NCBI GenBank assembly: GCA_905221605.1
Contig: CAJNDS010002369.1
Location: forward strand, 1-64,000
DNA from: Symbiodinium natans
Taxonomy: Eukaryota > Sar > Dinophyceae > Suessiales > Symbiodiniaceae
Length of the DNA: 64,000 bases
Reading direction: 5' to 3'
The notes below the pieces were generated by a model. It was not told where the DNA came from. It made no database searches and saw only the letters and a program-made list of their open reading frames with translations. Of the stretch, positions 22,955 through 35,476 are shown one piece after another (positions within the stretch are counted from its first letter, which is position 1; each line of letters begins with the position of its first letter). The translations under genes were made by a program, and so were the position numbers.

Positions 22955-23450
22955 ACCCTCCGGCTAAGCTAACAGCTAGACCCGAGCCATCGGCTTCTTC
23001 TTGCTCTTCCGATATGAGCGATGCTGCGCTCGTGGCAGTCCAGATCGCCTTCCGACTTCCGGCGGGCATTCCGAAAAGATAGTAAACTAAACATGCGATA
23101 ACATGCGCGAACCAGAGTCGGTTGAGAACGACCGTCCCGTGAACGATGGTCCAAAAAGAGGCCTCGTCAGACTCTGCCGATATGCGGGGCCAGTCCAACT
23201 TGCTCGTGTCATCCCAACTTTGGCGATCCTTCAAAAAGAGTTTCCCATGGAAAGAGTGCGAATTTTTAAAATGTCCCCTGAGTTAAGCATCCTGTTAAGC
23301 ATCCAGAAGCCCAGATGGCGTTTCCTTCTCCAGAGCCACTCGGAGCGGGAACTCTTTCGGAGCCGGGACGAAGTCTCCGTCGAAGAACAAGGGAATCAGC
23401 TCGCCGCGCCGATTGAAGACCCTGCAGTCCTCCGTGCGCTTTTTGCAGAG
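22955..23450 (-). CDS. Exons of a membrane protein, possibly glucan-synthase-like
   Basis: Two minus-strand segments look coding. The first, about 23298-23450, reads VFNRRGELIPLFFDGDFVP and APKEFPLRVALEKE. The second, 22955-23234, reads SWDDTSKLDWPRI and then a hydrophobic FWTIVHGTVVLNRLWFAHVI before CLVYYLF, ending in an acidic tail. A DD...W segment followed by a helix with an NRxW motif recalls the region before the catalytic loop of 1,3-beta-glucan (callose) synthases, but the similarity is too weak to assert. A further exon-like stretch lies at 23600-23700 (FSDSWRTVLSNALQEEDC). Splice joins were not resolved. It could equally be another multi-pass protein. Confidence 0.3.
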
Positions 23451-26400
23451 AGGCACAGCACGACAGAGAACGCAGCAGACTGCACAGAAGGCCTAAGACT
23501 AATCCTCCCACCAAAACCCAATCATGAGAATTACAAGAAGGACGGCTGAATCATATCGAGACATGACACTACGTGCTGCCATCAACCCCTCGGTAGGTTG
23601 TGAGTCCTCAGGTCTGCAGTCTTCTTCTTGAAGTGCATTGGAGAGCACGGTCCGCCAGGAGTCGCTGAACTCGATCTTGAAAACCTTGCCCCATTCACTA
23701 TGCAAAATTATGCAAAGTAGGCCCCGAATGTTCACTCGAAGCTCGCTGTTGAAGCTCCTCTTCTGGTCGACTTGTGACCTTTCCTGCTGTGACGTTTTGA
23801 AGTCGTGTTGAGATGCTTTCGGAATCTTTATCTTTGCATGAAGCTCTTCTGTTCTTATCGGAGAAGCGAAGCTTACCGATGATGCTCTTCTCGTGGAAGC
23901 TCAATTCCGGCTCTGCTCATTCGCCTCATTTGTACCTTGCACATCTTTGCACAAGCTTCTTGTTGAAGCCAATTGCCTTGCATATTTCGCGTCCTCGGAG
24001 CCCCAGCAAAGTTCTTTCTTCGAGCTCTTTTCCCGAAGCCACTCTCGTCCGAAGTTCGTCTGCTCGCAGCCGAAGCTCTTCCGTGGGGTCCTTTCTCTGA
24101 AGCTCGTCTAGTACCAAATTCCGCTTCGCGCAGCCACGACGCTAATTTCCCTTGGAGCTCGTGTTTTATGCCCCTTTACCTGCAGCTCTTTTCGTCGAAG
24201 AGCCGTCTTTTGCAAGAACAAACAAACGAGAGCCTTCCACATTTCCCACAGCTAGGGCCTCAAAGCCTCAACGCAGTCTGCAGAGCTTCCTACCACCCCC
24301 CAAGCTTTAAGTGAGGAAGTGGCACCTTGATGGTTGGCGGGGGGCCAGTTCAGGGGGCGGCGGAGAAGATTGCAAATTCAGGGCGGCTGCCTCTACCTTG
24401 GACAAGTGCCGAAAGCTGCTGCCGGGCCTGTCCGGCCGGAAGCACGTTCAGCTGTATCGTTTTGTTGCTGTTTGTAACTTTTGGCTTTCTTCATCTTTTT
24501 CCGTCAAGCGTGCTCCGAAACAGCATGATCCCTCGAGGAGGTAGCCAAGCACCTTGCTCAGTTGCAATTGTTGTTTGGCTCTGTACGTTTGCCACCTTTT
24601 CGGGGGCCACGGTTTGCCACCCATCTCCTTTTTAGGATACGGTTGCCCTCAACATCTTGTCGGGACCCTACAGCAAACCAAGTTACAAAGTAAGCGAAAT
24701 TCGAGAGAACTCACCAGGCTACCATCCGGGGGGCGAAGACGCATTACGAGGCAGAAGCTCTTATGGAGACTCTTTTCCGGAGGGGTTTGGCGCGACCATA
24801 CATGCTGAACGTCAGTACCCCTCTGGCTGCGAAGATGCATTTTCAGATATTCTCTGGCCTTTCCCGCATGGGGGCGAAGACATGTACAGTTTAGGACGCA
24901 AAAACTACTCCCACTCCCTGGAGCGCAAGCGAACTTTGAAGACGCCGATGCCACTGGGATTGAACTTGTTCCCACTGCACGTAGCTCAGCCCTGCACTCC
25001 ACCGTCCAATTTCCGAGCATTGCTCGGGCGCTCGCTGCCCTTGAGTTCCGCGTCCCTGCAGGAACCACTCCTGACAGAGACCCAGCCCAGCCATTTTGGA
25101 TAGTCTCACAATGTCTCACACATACTTCTGGCACCACCACCTCCGCACCCCCCTTCGCCCGTCCTTTCCGTCTTTTCATTGGGCTTTCCTGCAAAAGGGG
25201 CAGCCCAAAGTTGCTGTCCAAACGAGCTGTTGGCTTCAGAGAATGATGGATTTTGGACCTCCATCTTTCTTCCCACTTCCAAGGTCTTCCAAGGGACCTG
25301 GCAGAGAAATGTCGCGCAGCGTCGTGCCCCCTGAGCTTCCCTTCGGTTGAGCCGAGAGCCTCGGTCCTCACGGGACTCTGGCTTAGCTTCACCTCTGGAG
25401 AACTCGAAGATAGCTCGCACACTCAGAACTCAAAAAGGAAGAACGCTCAAAAGTGCGACTTCGAATACTTCGACTCGGTTCGACCCCCCAGTGCCACGAC
25501 AATTTGGCGCCAAGTGCTGCCCGGCCTCGTTTGGCTCGAGCGGCCCAAGCCACAGACAGTTTTGGCCTCGGCTGCAAGTGCGCTGCAAAGCGTTCTGAGA
25601 GCAGGCGACTCTGACTTTTTGCTCAAGCCAACCATGACGCAGCTGTGTTGACACCGATCCATGCTGTCACGGATCCTTCTACCCGTATACCTGGGCTCCG
25701 GTTGCCTGGCATCAAAGAAGAATCTGGCTGCCCCCTTGCCCGAACAGCTCCCACACGCAGACTCACACACTCACACACTCACCCAACAGGGGTTCTAGCA
25801 AACAAATGAAGCTAGCCCCAAAGGTTTCAGACATCAGCTACACCCTCTGTGCTCACGCAACTGAAGGCCAGCATCTTAGCAAGTGGATATTGCACAGTCG
25901 AACAGCTTCGCTTCAAGATGCTTCAAGCAGGAAGCCTCACTAAGCTTCAGTCACTGCAGCAGTATCTCAGTATCACAGGGTGCTTCACGTCACCCTTCTG
26001 TGGAGCATGCGGAGATATGCGGAGCTTTCAAAGCTTGAGCTTAACGAAATGCAGGAAAGGATCTTGGGCACGGCTTTGCTCAAGGGGACGTCCTCGAAGC
26101 CTGAGAAGGGAGGTCTCAACCTCAGGCGAGGTTTGTGCCGCGGTTTGTGCCGGTGTGTCTATGGCTCCGAAAACATGCCCCAGGTATCATAGCATCTCAC
26201 AGATACACAGCTATTTCCACAACTGATTGGCCAGCGCCCGCATTAGGCTTCGGCAAGGAAGGTGGAGCACCTGCGCCGATGGGCCCACCAAGCATCATGT
26301 GCATGGTCTCACTGCATCTCTCCGCCAACAATGGAACTTTCAATGTGGAACTTTCTGAAGCTTCACCATGCCGCCTTGGGACCATGCCGTTTTCGGCCGC

Positions 26401-26882
26401 ATCGAGCAACCCTTCGGCTCTAGTGGACTACTGCTTCTCACTGAGACTAGAGGATTCATCTCTGGGGAATGGCCAGAGTACTTTTGCGCCGGTGCTGAGA
26501 ACATCCGGCGCTTCTCTCTCTCCGCTGTCCCCAAACTCTCCACTAGCATCGCTAGCATCATGCATGCTTCCGGGGCCAACAAGCTGTCGGATCAGATGGA
26601 TGCTCCTGAGCTCCTGGATCCTCAGCGTGCGTGCCCTCAGGCCAAATTTTTCGGTAGCGACGCGCCGAAAGATGACGGGACCTAAGCCTACATCGTGAGA
26701 GGGAGAGGGTCTTGGGCCGTGTTGGGCCAGTGCAGTTTGCACGCCCATCAGCAGTCCCTGCTCTCAAATGCTGTGGAGCCGTTTCGCATCCACTGACACA
26801 ATAGTACATGGCCGAGTTGAGAGGACTCAGGCGCGGAACAGCTGCACCTCAAGTTGAAGACGGGATCCAAACTCGGAGGAAT
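23451..26882. other. Long stretch with open frames but no recognised gene
   Basis: The largest frame is minus 24649-25422 (257 codons), but minus 25106-25420 and plus frames are also open, so none is preferred. Sequence 23735-24115 is littered with GAAGCTC and GAAGC words at irregular spacing, suggesting a decayed repeat. A minus segment at 26590-26700 (GPVIFRRVATEKFGLRA) may be an exon of the gene at 26885-27172. Confidence 0.35.
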
Positions 26883-26884
26883 TC

Positions 26885-27172
26885 AAACGATGAGGGCGAC
26901 GCCAAAAGGTACTCCACCCCGTAGATCACCATGACCATCCCAACCACTGTGAGCGCGTCGACGGTCACCTCGAAGGGGCGGCCACAATCTGAGGCCACAC
27001 GGCTGACCTAAAAGTACCAGGGCCTCTTTGGGCCTTATTTTCACGAACCTGTTACTGTTAATGACCAAGGCTCGCACAGGAACCTCTTCGCTCCAATAGT
27101 CCCCGAACCAGAACTCATGCCACTCCTCCCAGGGCAGTGCCGCAGCAGCGGCCGGTGTAGACATGTCTGGAA
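26885..27172 (-). CDS. Exons of an unidentified membrane protein
   Basis: Exon 1 (to about 27050) reads ALPWEEWHEFWFGDYWSEE and then VPVRALVINS, followed by a donor-like GTAACA. Exon 2, beginning after an AG near 27006 and ending near 26885, reads SRVASDCGRPFEVTVDALTV and continues VGMVMVIYGVEYLLAS, a clear transmembrane helix ending in an acidic and aromatic cluster. Such a helix occurs in many channels and transporters. No signature residues allow a family call, and no further exon could be joined with confidence. An ATG precedes exon 1 at about 27164. Confidence 0.35.
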
Positions 27173-27249
27173 GCTGCTGAGACAGCACGCTCCTCCGAAA
27201 TCTTTTTTTGCAGTTGCTGGAACACTGAAGGTGCCTGCACACGATCAGC

Positions 27250-30200
27250 CCTCAACTGCCATCTCCGAGGCTTTCAGCCGAGATTCATGCTGCAACTGTG
27301 CCTCTTCAGAATCGTCTTGAGACCGACATCTTGTGGCCGTAACCTTGCAGTTTACGGGAATGTGCCGCAGCCCACGCAGTCAACACGTCAGTTCTCCAGT
27401 GCACCAGCCCCACCTTAATGGGGCATTATTGCGAGGCCTGGCCCCTAGAGCCAAGGTCTTGGGTAGTGGGAACCGTTTTTTGGTATGGGGGGGGGGGAGG
27501 GCGGGGAAGGGGGGCAGGAAGGGGGGGTAGGAGATGGCATACACTGTGCGCACAAAAAGAAAGGCTTAACATTATTGCATACAGGGTTTTAACATGGCTA
27601 CTGTCGTATTGTCACCTGTGTTTTGGATGTCATCGACTTTGAGGGGAGCCCACGCCGAGCCGACGGGTGAGGCTCAAAAACTTTCAGGGTAGAGCACATC
27701 AAACGAAATATCTTTGGTGTACTTGGATCGCCCACTTCTGTCATGCTGGTCGTAGAACTGCACTCGAATGGCTTGCAAAGGAGCTGGTCGAGGTCCAGAT
27801 CAGTACAATGTTGAGGCATGCACGTGCCGCCTGCCCAGAGGCTTCTGCCGCAAGCTGTGAAGAGCTTTAATCGCCTTTACAGGAGTGCGACTGTTGCACT
27901 TCTCCGAACTGCCTCTAGCCTCTGTGTTTTTGCACTGCCATTGCAGCCGAGATGTGGACAGCCGCCGCAGCAAGCGCTGCCCAAGGCTGATGTGGCTGAT
28001 GTGGAAATGTTCCTGTACGGAGGCAGCGCCCGCATGCCCAACTGCCCGACATAAGTCTTCAAATTCTCCGCCCACGCTTGAGGGCATGCCTCGGGTGGAT
28101 ACTTTGCGGCACGGCCCTGCTTCCACCCACGTAATGGGAGCACCCACCTGAGCCAGGCTAACCACACATCCTGTCAGGGTCACCATAGTAGCTTGATGCT
28201 TGAAGAATTGGCTCTGCCTCGCGGCTGTTTTCTCTGGCTATATGTCGCTAGTCCCGCGATGGCCTGGCTAGGTTCCTGCCGCAAACTGCTGGTGCTGCCG
28301 GCCCGACACCAACTTTCCATGAGGGCTGCAATGGGCTGCATGCTTTGTGCAGCTCGACCACGGATCTCAGGGATACGAATGGCTACACATGGTCGTTTCT
28401 GGGCTGTTTGGAGTTGAAGTGCGCCCGCAGAGGCCATGCCAAGCTCCAATCACATCGAACCAACACAATCACAAGCTTCCTATGCCAGTTGGCCGATCAT
28501 GACACAAGCCTTCATCTCAGCACCAGGAGTAGCCATGACTCATGGGATGAAATCGCAAGCTGGAAGCCTTGAGCCAACATCACCACACGAACATGTCCTG
28601 GGCAGTCCGACAACCAATACAACCACCGCCAGAACCAGATCAAGTTGAAGTGTTCTCGAGCCATGTGGAAGCGAAAGCGCAAAACAGAACCGGCACACCC
28701 CGTGTCGCCCTTTGCCACCTGCAATCACCTTCCACGGCGCCTCTGGCAATGGGAATCTTTGGGATTTGGTCGCTTTCCGCAAGCGCCAGAGAGCAAAGGT
28801 CAAAGTAAAAATCCCCAAAGGCACGTTCACATGCCACGCGCGATGGAGCCATTCAGCAGCTCTCAGACTCTCGCACGGCTCACTTCCAAGCGAATCGAGA
28901 TTCGAGGTAGAACGTTGTAGTGCCTGATTAGGCGTAGCCTTGATCTGCCAGCAGCAACAGACCCTTGCGCTACCGACAGCACGCCTGCAAATCCGTGCAA
29001 GCACGAAGTGCTTCGAATGGCTCTCGCGGAATTGAATTCGCATCTGCCCGAGTGAGGGGTTGCTTGCGGCCCTCGGGACAGGTTGTCAACTAAATCAGGC
29101 ATACTTATTGGCCAGCTATTGCCAGCTATGGCCAGCTATGGCCAGTTATGGCCAGGCCTCACAAGGATCATCCTGCTACACTGAGGGCGTGGAACCGAAC
29201 CTCAAATGCCAAAGCACAGTGTACGCAGCACGTAAAAACCGAAGCGCATGTGCAAAGACCATGTCCCATGTACCTTGAAACACTAAGCCTAAGCCCTAAA
29301 CTTCAAACTCCCCCGCACAAGACAGCCCTGAACTTCCTTAAAGTGCGAGCGTTCCCTGAACTGCCTCTGAGTGGCTCGGGCCAGGTTGGCAACAGCTCGT
29401 CTGCCAACTCGGGCCTAGATCACTGTGGATCGCTGCGCCAGCAAGACTTGTAATAGGCTTTGGCTTCAAAGCAGAAAGGGCGAAACCTAAAGAAATGTAA
29501 GCTCACGCAGGTGTCCACAGGGCCCGTTGGGTTGATTTAGGATCATCTTAAGATCTTTTCAGGGCCTTATGCTCGCAGACACGTGGGTCGACTCTTTGGA
29601 GATGCCAGTACCGGGCCATCGGCGGAAAGTTTGGGGGAATTCTCCTGTCGCGTGCGAGGGCAATGACTCGCGCTTGCCTGCTCAGTCCGAGCTCACTTCC
29701 CCCAATAGCCCAATTTCCCGAACAAACAACAAAGCAGTCCTTGCAATGCTTGGATATCGTTTCTCGGCCTCAGGTCCGGCCCCCGCCCCTTCCCCCACGT
29801 CCATATCCCTCGACTTCGAAGAAACTTAGAAACTTGGCATCTCGTAGCCTTCGTAGCCTTCGTAGCCTGAGCTGCCGACTGGAACAGAAACTGACCTTGG
29901 GTCTCCTTGCAGCTGCCCGAGCACTCGAGAGCCTCGGTTTTCTGGAGTGCGAAGGAACCCCGGAACATCACACAACTTCTGACCGAGGTGGTGACCTTGA
30001 GCGCTGACGACATGGCAGATCCTTCCAGTTCCGAAGGGATGAGAGTGGATTGGCGAGTCGATGCGAGCTCAAGACTTGAAACCATGACTATGTCATGGCT
30101 ATGTTGGACTCCTGGCGAAGACCGGCACAACCAGGTCTCTGGTATTGGAGCTGCAGGTCCTGGCTCGTACCTCAGCGCTTGGCCCAATTGGCTGTTCTCG

Positions 30201-32370
30201 GCTTCTGCTTTGGGAATCTTGTGGAGGCGAAGTCGGATGTTATAGGACTAGGGTGAGCACGGTGCGCCAGGCCTGGAAGACTCCTCACAGGTTCAAGGTC
30301 TACATCGTATTGCTGTATTGTGCTCGGCTGCACCTTGCACAGCCCTGCCTTTACAGTCCGGTGCCGAGGAAAGGCAGTGGACCTAGGCTGAGTGAGAACA
30401 GCCAACAAAGAACTTCTTGACAACTCGCTTCCATACGCATGCATAAGAGTCGGGGCGTCCACTGCTAGCAGAATGGAGGCTTGTGCTCTCAGCGAGGATG
30501 GCTGAGCCTGTGGGCGGAAAGGCGGCCACAATGGCCCAAAGCGGCAGTAGCAAAGTAGCAGAGAGTTCAGCCCCTGCACAGCAGTCTTCAAACTGTCGGC
30601 CCGCAACGACATCTTGAAAGCCCGTGTTGAAATGTGCAATGTCTTGACCTAAGATCCTCCGAGTTTCGAGTGCATGTCCCGTCAACGTAGCTTCTCCAAA
30701 CGTTGCAACATGCTTTTGGCATGTCGAGTTTCCTCAAAGCTTGCTCGTGGCGTCAACGGCTCTACTTCACATCCCAGTGAATGCCAGCATCTGCTCGGCC
30801 TACCCAAGCGGCCCAAGCATCTCGAAGTGCTACGGCCCTAGGCTACTCGGCATTCCATAACTCTGACCCCTCTTGTCACGCCCGGAGTAAAGTCCGCACA
30901 GCCCAATGGCTCGTTCTTTCTCGATCCCAGGCTGGGGTCTAGCATGGTCTAACGCTGCACATCGGATCCCATACGGCCAAGAAAAAGCCCCATGTAGCGC
31001 CTGCATTTCGTTGTCGTACAGGCAGCACATGTTGATGAATTTTGCCTCTGCCATGTTTTGTGGAAACTGCAGTTCCATGAACTCTGTGGACTCACAGAAA
31101 GGAAAATTGAGCAATCAATGGCAATCAGATCCCACCAGGCGATGTATGTCTCGATGACAACGCTGGGGAAGGCCTCAGCGCGGTTTCGCCAGAAACAACT
31201 GAGACAATCGTCATTCTTTCCGTTCTTTCTTCTTTCCTTTGCCTGTGCAATAAATTGCAGGTCCTGCTGTGCATGAGTTGGCTGAGATCATCGGGCGAGC
31301 GAGGCAAGTGATCCAAGTGCCCAGCAGTGCACACTCGCCTCCTGGCCTCGGCAGCAGCATCGGAACGGTTCGTGCTTGGAAAAATTCCACAGGGTTCTCG
31401 GCAAGTTTCTCTCCAACATCTGAGAATGCTGCACCAAACGTTCAGGCAGGAGTGCAAGAACCTGCTCATGTTTATGCTTTTGCAATCGCTACCCACATAT
31501 GCAGGATCCATGATCGATTGGGAGACTCAGGCAGCGTCCAGTCAGCCGTGGGACGGTGCAGTGTCGTCTGCAGCCTGGCAGAACGTGGCTGTTGACACCG
31601 TGTTAGATCGCGAAAATTTGTAAGTCTACTTGTAAGGCACATGTCTCATCATGTCCTCCGTTTCATGAACCGGAAGGGCCTGCGAAAGACCTTCTTCTCT
31701 GTTTCAATGATGTCCTTTGCACTCCTCCACGCAAAGTGCATCATGCCGATTGCTACTATCGCAGACCGATGCCATCTCTCACACATGCTCCATCCTTCTC
31801 TTCAACGTGTGCAGCTTTCAGAGTCAAGGATCTGCCGAGGTACTATCTGTAGCATCGTGGAGTTGTTGTGGCCCTGCGGTATTCTTGTTGCATGTGCACT
31901 GCAGCTATAGGAGCTCCCAGTCCAGCTTCGGCCGCAAGCATCTCTGATGTCTCCACTCCTGCAATGCGCAAGGTGCAATGCGCAAGGCCGACGCGAGCCC
32001 CGGATCCAGAAATTTAGAACAAACGAAAGAACGTCGAAAGAAGTGTCAGCATTTGTCACTTGTAGCAGAAAGTTAGCTGGAACCTTTGGAAACCTGCCAT
32101 GGTTTTCAGGTCAAGTCAAGGTTCAGTCCTGTCACGGGTGAAATACCTCGGAAGGGTGCATGCTCAGATGTTGATTGACTGCCGTTCTTATTCGCGCATC
32201 CTCCTGAAGCCGAGAAACACAGGGAAAGAAAAAGAGCGAGAGAGGGAGAGAGGACAAAAACAGAAAGAAAGTTTGTCAGCAACGGGGGGGGGGGGGTTTC
32301 AACTCTCCTTCAAACCTGGTTTCGAGATGCAGATGCTACCGTGGCACGGAGTCTAAAAAGCCTACTGAGT
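27250..32370. other. Long stretch without a recognised gene
   Basis: Several frames of 100-165 codons exist on both strands (minus 27800-28186, 28540-29043, 29693-30187, 30172-30685; plus 31269-31623). Minus 30383-30685 contains LLLPLWAIVAAFPPTGSAI and looks most exon-like. None has a recognisable domain. Poly(G) tracts lie at 27487-27530 and 32285-32297. A purine-rich run lies at 32220-32270. Confidence 0.35.
29111..29156 (+). repeat. 10-bp tandem repeat (GCCAGCTATG)x4.6
   Basis: Four and a half near-perfect units of exactly 10 bp with two substitutions. No gene is associated with it. Confidence 0.85.
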
Positions 32371-33198
32371 CTACTCCTGCACCACTCCAGAGAGTATCCT
32401 ACAATCACGAAGAAGACTAAGTGATGTGTTCAGTGTTGTCATTTCCATGCATTTGCAAAGCTGGAGTTTGAGAAAAGCATGAGCGTCAAGTGTACACATT
32501 GTAAACACTATCCCACCCTCCCTTGCGAAAGCCTCCCCAAGAAATGCGGCTGGCTGCTCGTTGCTCTTTTCCAACATCGCATCTGCGAGCTTCAAACACG
32601 CAAGTGTTGCCTCCGCTGAGAGTCCAAGGTTTTGGGTCTCAGGGCAGCTCAGGGGTTGGGTGAATTGTTCTACACCGGGAAGTACTTTCAGGGCCTCTAG
32701 AAACTCGCGTGGACATGTAGGCATGTAGGCAAATCGCCACGCGGGTAAAGCTTCCTCAAACTGCCAAGTCGCCAGTGTTGGCGGCACCGCTGCCGAGGAG
32801 TCAGCCAGAAAGTCGTGCAGAAGTGCCACCTGCTGGCGATTTTTGTTGCGAACTGTTAAATGGCTCCTTATGGCTCTGACTCCAATCACATGGATTTGGA
32901 GCACTCTGCCTACAAGCGGAGCTGAGGCCGGCGCGGCCAAGTGCAGTGTTTGGTCCATCAGCTGTAGGTCTGTGCAGAGTCGGAGCAAACGATCCACCTG
33001 GCATTGGCTGGTATGTGCACGTATGCGCTCTCGTCTGAGCTCATGGCCTCCACCTTTTTCTTCATCCGAGATTGCCAGCGCACGTCTAAGAGGCGTTGTC
33101 TGGGCACATGTGCACATTGTGCAGCATGCAGCCCCTGTTTCCGCTCTAGCTCTCACGGGACTTAGAGTATTCGACGTTGCTGGACGCAACACGAGCAA
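32371..33198 (-). CDS. Hypothetical protein, long open frame (275 codons)
   Basis: This is the longest non-repetitive open frame outside the recognised genes. The central part looks protein-like: amphipathic helices such as CQVDRLLRLCTDLQLMDQTL, ALLHDFLADSSAAV, REFLEALKVLPGVEQF and EATLACLKLADAMLEKSN suggest an alpha-helical soluble protein, perhaps HEAT/TPR-like. The first 60 and last 30 codons are less convincing and may read into introns. No catalytic motif or membrane segment is seen. No family is recognised. Confidence 0.4.
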   Translation of the reverse strand: MLVLRPATSNTLSPVRARAETGAACCTMCTCAQTTPLRRALAISDEEKGGGHELRRERIRAHTSQCQVDRLLRLCTDLQLMDQTLHLAAPASAPLVGRVLQIHVIGVRAIRSHLTVRNKNRQQVALLHDFLADSSAAVPPTLATWQFEEALPAWRFAYMPTCPREFLEALKVLPGVEQFTQPLSCPETQNLGLSAEATLACLKLADAMLEKSNEQPAAFLGEAFAREGGIVFTMCTLDAHAFLKLQLCKCMEMTTLNTSLSLLRDCRILSGVVQE

Positions 33199-34001
33199 CT
33201 TCCTTGAAAGCCAGGAAGTCCCATGCCCATGAGCTCGGCACGAGGCTTTCGGTGCCTTGGGCGCTGGACCTTAGCCACCTTAAGGCCTTCCTAAGGGGCC
33301 TTCCTCTCAGCGGAAGAAGCCTCGACGCTTCCGCTCCGAAGGCGGCGGCTCGACAGGCGCTTCTGCCGCCTTCTGGCACACCTTGTCGAAGTCCTCCTCA
33401 CCTTAGCAATTCAGGCAGAAACCCGGGGGAATACCCCCCCCCCCCCCCTCCCCCCAACTTCGGGAGGTGTGTGTCTGTGTGCATGCAACATGCACACCAT
33501 CCTTCAAGGGTGTCCCTAATAAAGACAAGCAGCTCAGGTATCCAGGAACGACAGTCGGCCTGGCGTCACAAGATCACGCGCGTGTGAGCTGTCAGCGTCA
33601 CTGATCCCAACCACTTGCCCAGCCTGGACCCAGGCTCTCCGAAGAAATACATCGTCGGAAAACCTGCGAACCCGGCCCGCAGAAGGCGTTATTGGCTACG
33701 CTGAATTTTATCAGAGGCCATGCGCCCCAAGATTTACGCATATAGCCAGAGAAGGCATATCGCGCCTTCGACGCCGAAGCGACGCATCACTGGACCGAAT
33801 TCCTCCGTGTACTCTTATGTGCTGGTACGAGTAGAGCATTCTCAGAAGCACAGGTGCAGCAACAAAGGATCAGCATGGCAGTCCGAGGCGTCGTAGATGA
33901 ATATCCGCAGCGGCGAATGGAGTAACTTTGGCCCCTGGCTCACACACGAACTGCCGAACATGGGATCGACATGGCTGTCAGTCTTGCTGTTCAAGTGGGT
34001 T
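33199..34001. other. Intergenic, poly(C) tract
   Basis: No gene is supported. A run of C broken by a single T lies near 33435-33456. A near-palindromic AAGGCCTTCCTAAGG with GGCCTTCC repeats lies at about 33280-33310. Confidence 0.5.
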
Positions 34002-34396
34002 TTAGTCGTCGTTGGCTAAAGGGGTGGCCTCCGCAGCTGCATCTGCCGACTCACCGCCCAACAGTTGGGCTCGTTTCTTGACGGCCTCATGCGCAGCTGG
34101 GCCAGGTTTCTGGTATGCTTGTATGGCGCTAGGGCTTGCATCAGAGAAGCTGCGATATGCCTGTAAGCATTGCTTGCCAAGTGTCGTCCTCCAAAACTGG
34201 GTGAAGCTTTTGACACCAAGGACATCCGGGACCTAGTGGCTGAGTGAGATGAGCATGAGTAGCATTTGACAGTCGCATCAAGCACCATGTCCTAACTCAG
34301 CGGCAAGAGTAGGTCACACATATTGCTTACATTTGCTTACAGCCTCTGCTGCGACATCAGCCAAGTGGCGGGAGAATACCATAACCTCCGCATGAG
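34002..34396 (-). CDS. Last two exons of an unidentified protein
   Basis: An exon ending at 34341 reads EVMVFSRHLADVAAEA and is followed by a canonical donor GTAAGC. The next exon, 34002-34232, begins after ACTAG, joins in phase 0, reads VPDVLGVKSFTQFWRTTLGK, continues QCLQAYRSFSDASPSAIQAY, and ends KRAQLLGGESADAAAEATPL plus a short acidic tail and TAA. Clean phase, GT-AG borders, and an Ala-rich helical composition with an acidic terminus support real coding sequence. Upstream exons probably lie at 34420-34660 (WQQALWMEMAQAPLAFRC) but could not be joined. The family is not recognised. Confidence 0.5.
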
Positions 34397-34659
34397 TATC
34401 ACAACGGATTCAACATGGCAACATGTTCGAACCTTGCCAAAGCCCCAGTTGGTAACGACGAGTCACAACTTGCTCTTCTCCTTGCTGAATGGCCTGCACA
34501 GAGAAGGATTGCAATTGTTGCAACGACTGCAATATGATTGCAATCTCGAGACATCTGAAAGCCAGAGGGGCCTGGGCCATCTCCATCCAGAGAGCCTGCT
34601 GCCAGCCTTCCTCGGCCGGCCCATTGCCGGGCCTGCACTTCTCTTCAGAATCAGGGGCC

Positions 34660-35130
34660 TCTAAGTCGCTAGGGGCTCCACCAGACTGTGTCCCCTTGGG
34701 GGCGCCTGGGATCTGAAACCATCTGCGCCTTGCCGTTGGGCATGACGCGAAGTTCTCCACTGCGAAGCTGTACTTCCTCCACCACCTCCGGTATTGGCGC
34801 AGTCGAACCGAATTCGGAATGACTTGGAAGCTTGACTGCCCTGCACAGAGGCTGAAAAGGGTGGCCTGCGTCTCGCCACGGCCCGGCCAAGCCTACAGGA
34901 CTGCAGAGCATAGGCACATGAGATCTTCGATGATATGGGGCACCCCTCTTGGGGAACCTGGTAAATGCCAAAAAGCAATGTCGCATCCCTTGAGCGGAGC
35001 TAGTAAGGGCAGCGCCAGGGGTGCGGCCAGCGTGAGCATGACCAAAATGGCTGCCGAGATGACCCACATTGGCTTTGGCGGGCCTGAGAGCTTCGCTGGC
35101 TTGGCTGACCTGACGCTTTGTTGCACCTCG
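34660..35130 (-). CDS. Possible membrane-protein exons
   Basis: Minus-strand segment 34950-35130 reads PPKPMWVISAAILVMLTLAA and then PLALPLLAP, a convincing transmembrane helix. A later segment, 34669-34850, reads STAPIPEVVEEVQLRSGEL and RVMPNGKAQMVSDPRR before a stop. The two could be parts of one short protein or of the gene continuing into 34396-34002. Neither joins nor family could be settled. Confidence 0.3.
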
Positions 35131-35143
35131 AAGCTCTCTCGCA

Positions 35144-35476
35144 CTAAGACCAGAGTGCAGCGCGGATGCTGTCTCTGCGCTTGGCCAGCGCATAGGCTCC
35201 ACCAGCGACAGCTACTCCAGGAGTCATCACAAGGATGAGTTGCGTGAAGTAGTTCCTCATTCGTCCGTTGTACATGTGCATGTGAATTGTACATGCACGA
35301 TGCGTGGAGATTTTTCACATTGGAGCGAAGTAAGGCTAATGCTTTCAAGAGGACAGTACTGCCTGAACTGGCGAGGCTGTTGATGCGAAGGCTTGTGAAG
35401 CTGTGGCGGTGTGTAGCGACAGGAGCCCGCCCGCTGCGATGGCGGATGCCAGCAAGGTAAATCTGCGGGAGCGCGC
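35144..35476 (-). CDS. Probable thylakoid-targeted small membrane protein
   Basis: Exon 35360-35476 (39 codons, phase 0, flanked by TTTCAG and GTACTG) reads ARSRRFTLLASAIAAGGLLS and then LHTATASQAFASTASPVQA. This is a twin-arginine (RRF) hydrophobic leader ending in an AxA-like cleavage site, typical of lumen-targeting signals of plastid proteins. About 105 bp further on, a frame reads RNYFTQLILVMTPGVAVAGG, continues AYALAKRRDSIRAALWS and stops at 35144: a single TM helix followed by basic residues, like small photosystem II subunits such as PsbX. The two pieces do not join in phase with any obvious acceptor, so one more exon or another donor is needed, and they may belong to different genes. 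Plastid targeting is inferred. Confidence 0.4.

Noticed and set aside
24649-25422. 257-codon minus frame considered as a gene
   Set aside because: Overlapping frames on both strands are similarly open and no motif supports it, so it is mentioned only within the surrounding region.
29756-29770. ATCGTTTCTCGGCCT, 14 of 15 matches to the U2 snRNA 5' end
   Set aside because: The match stops there: no branch-site pairing sequence, no Sm site and no hairpins follow.
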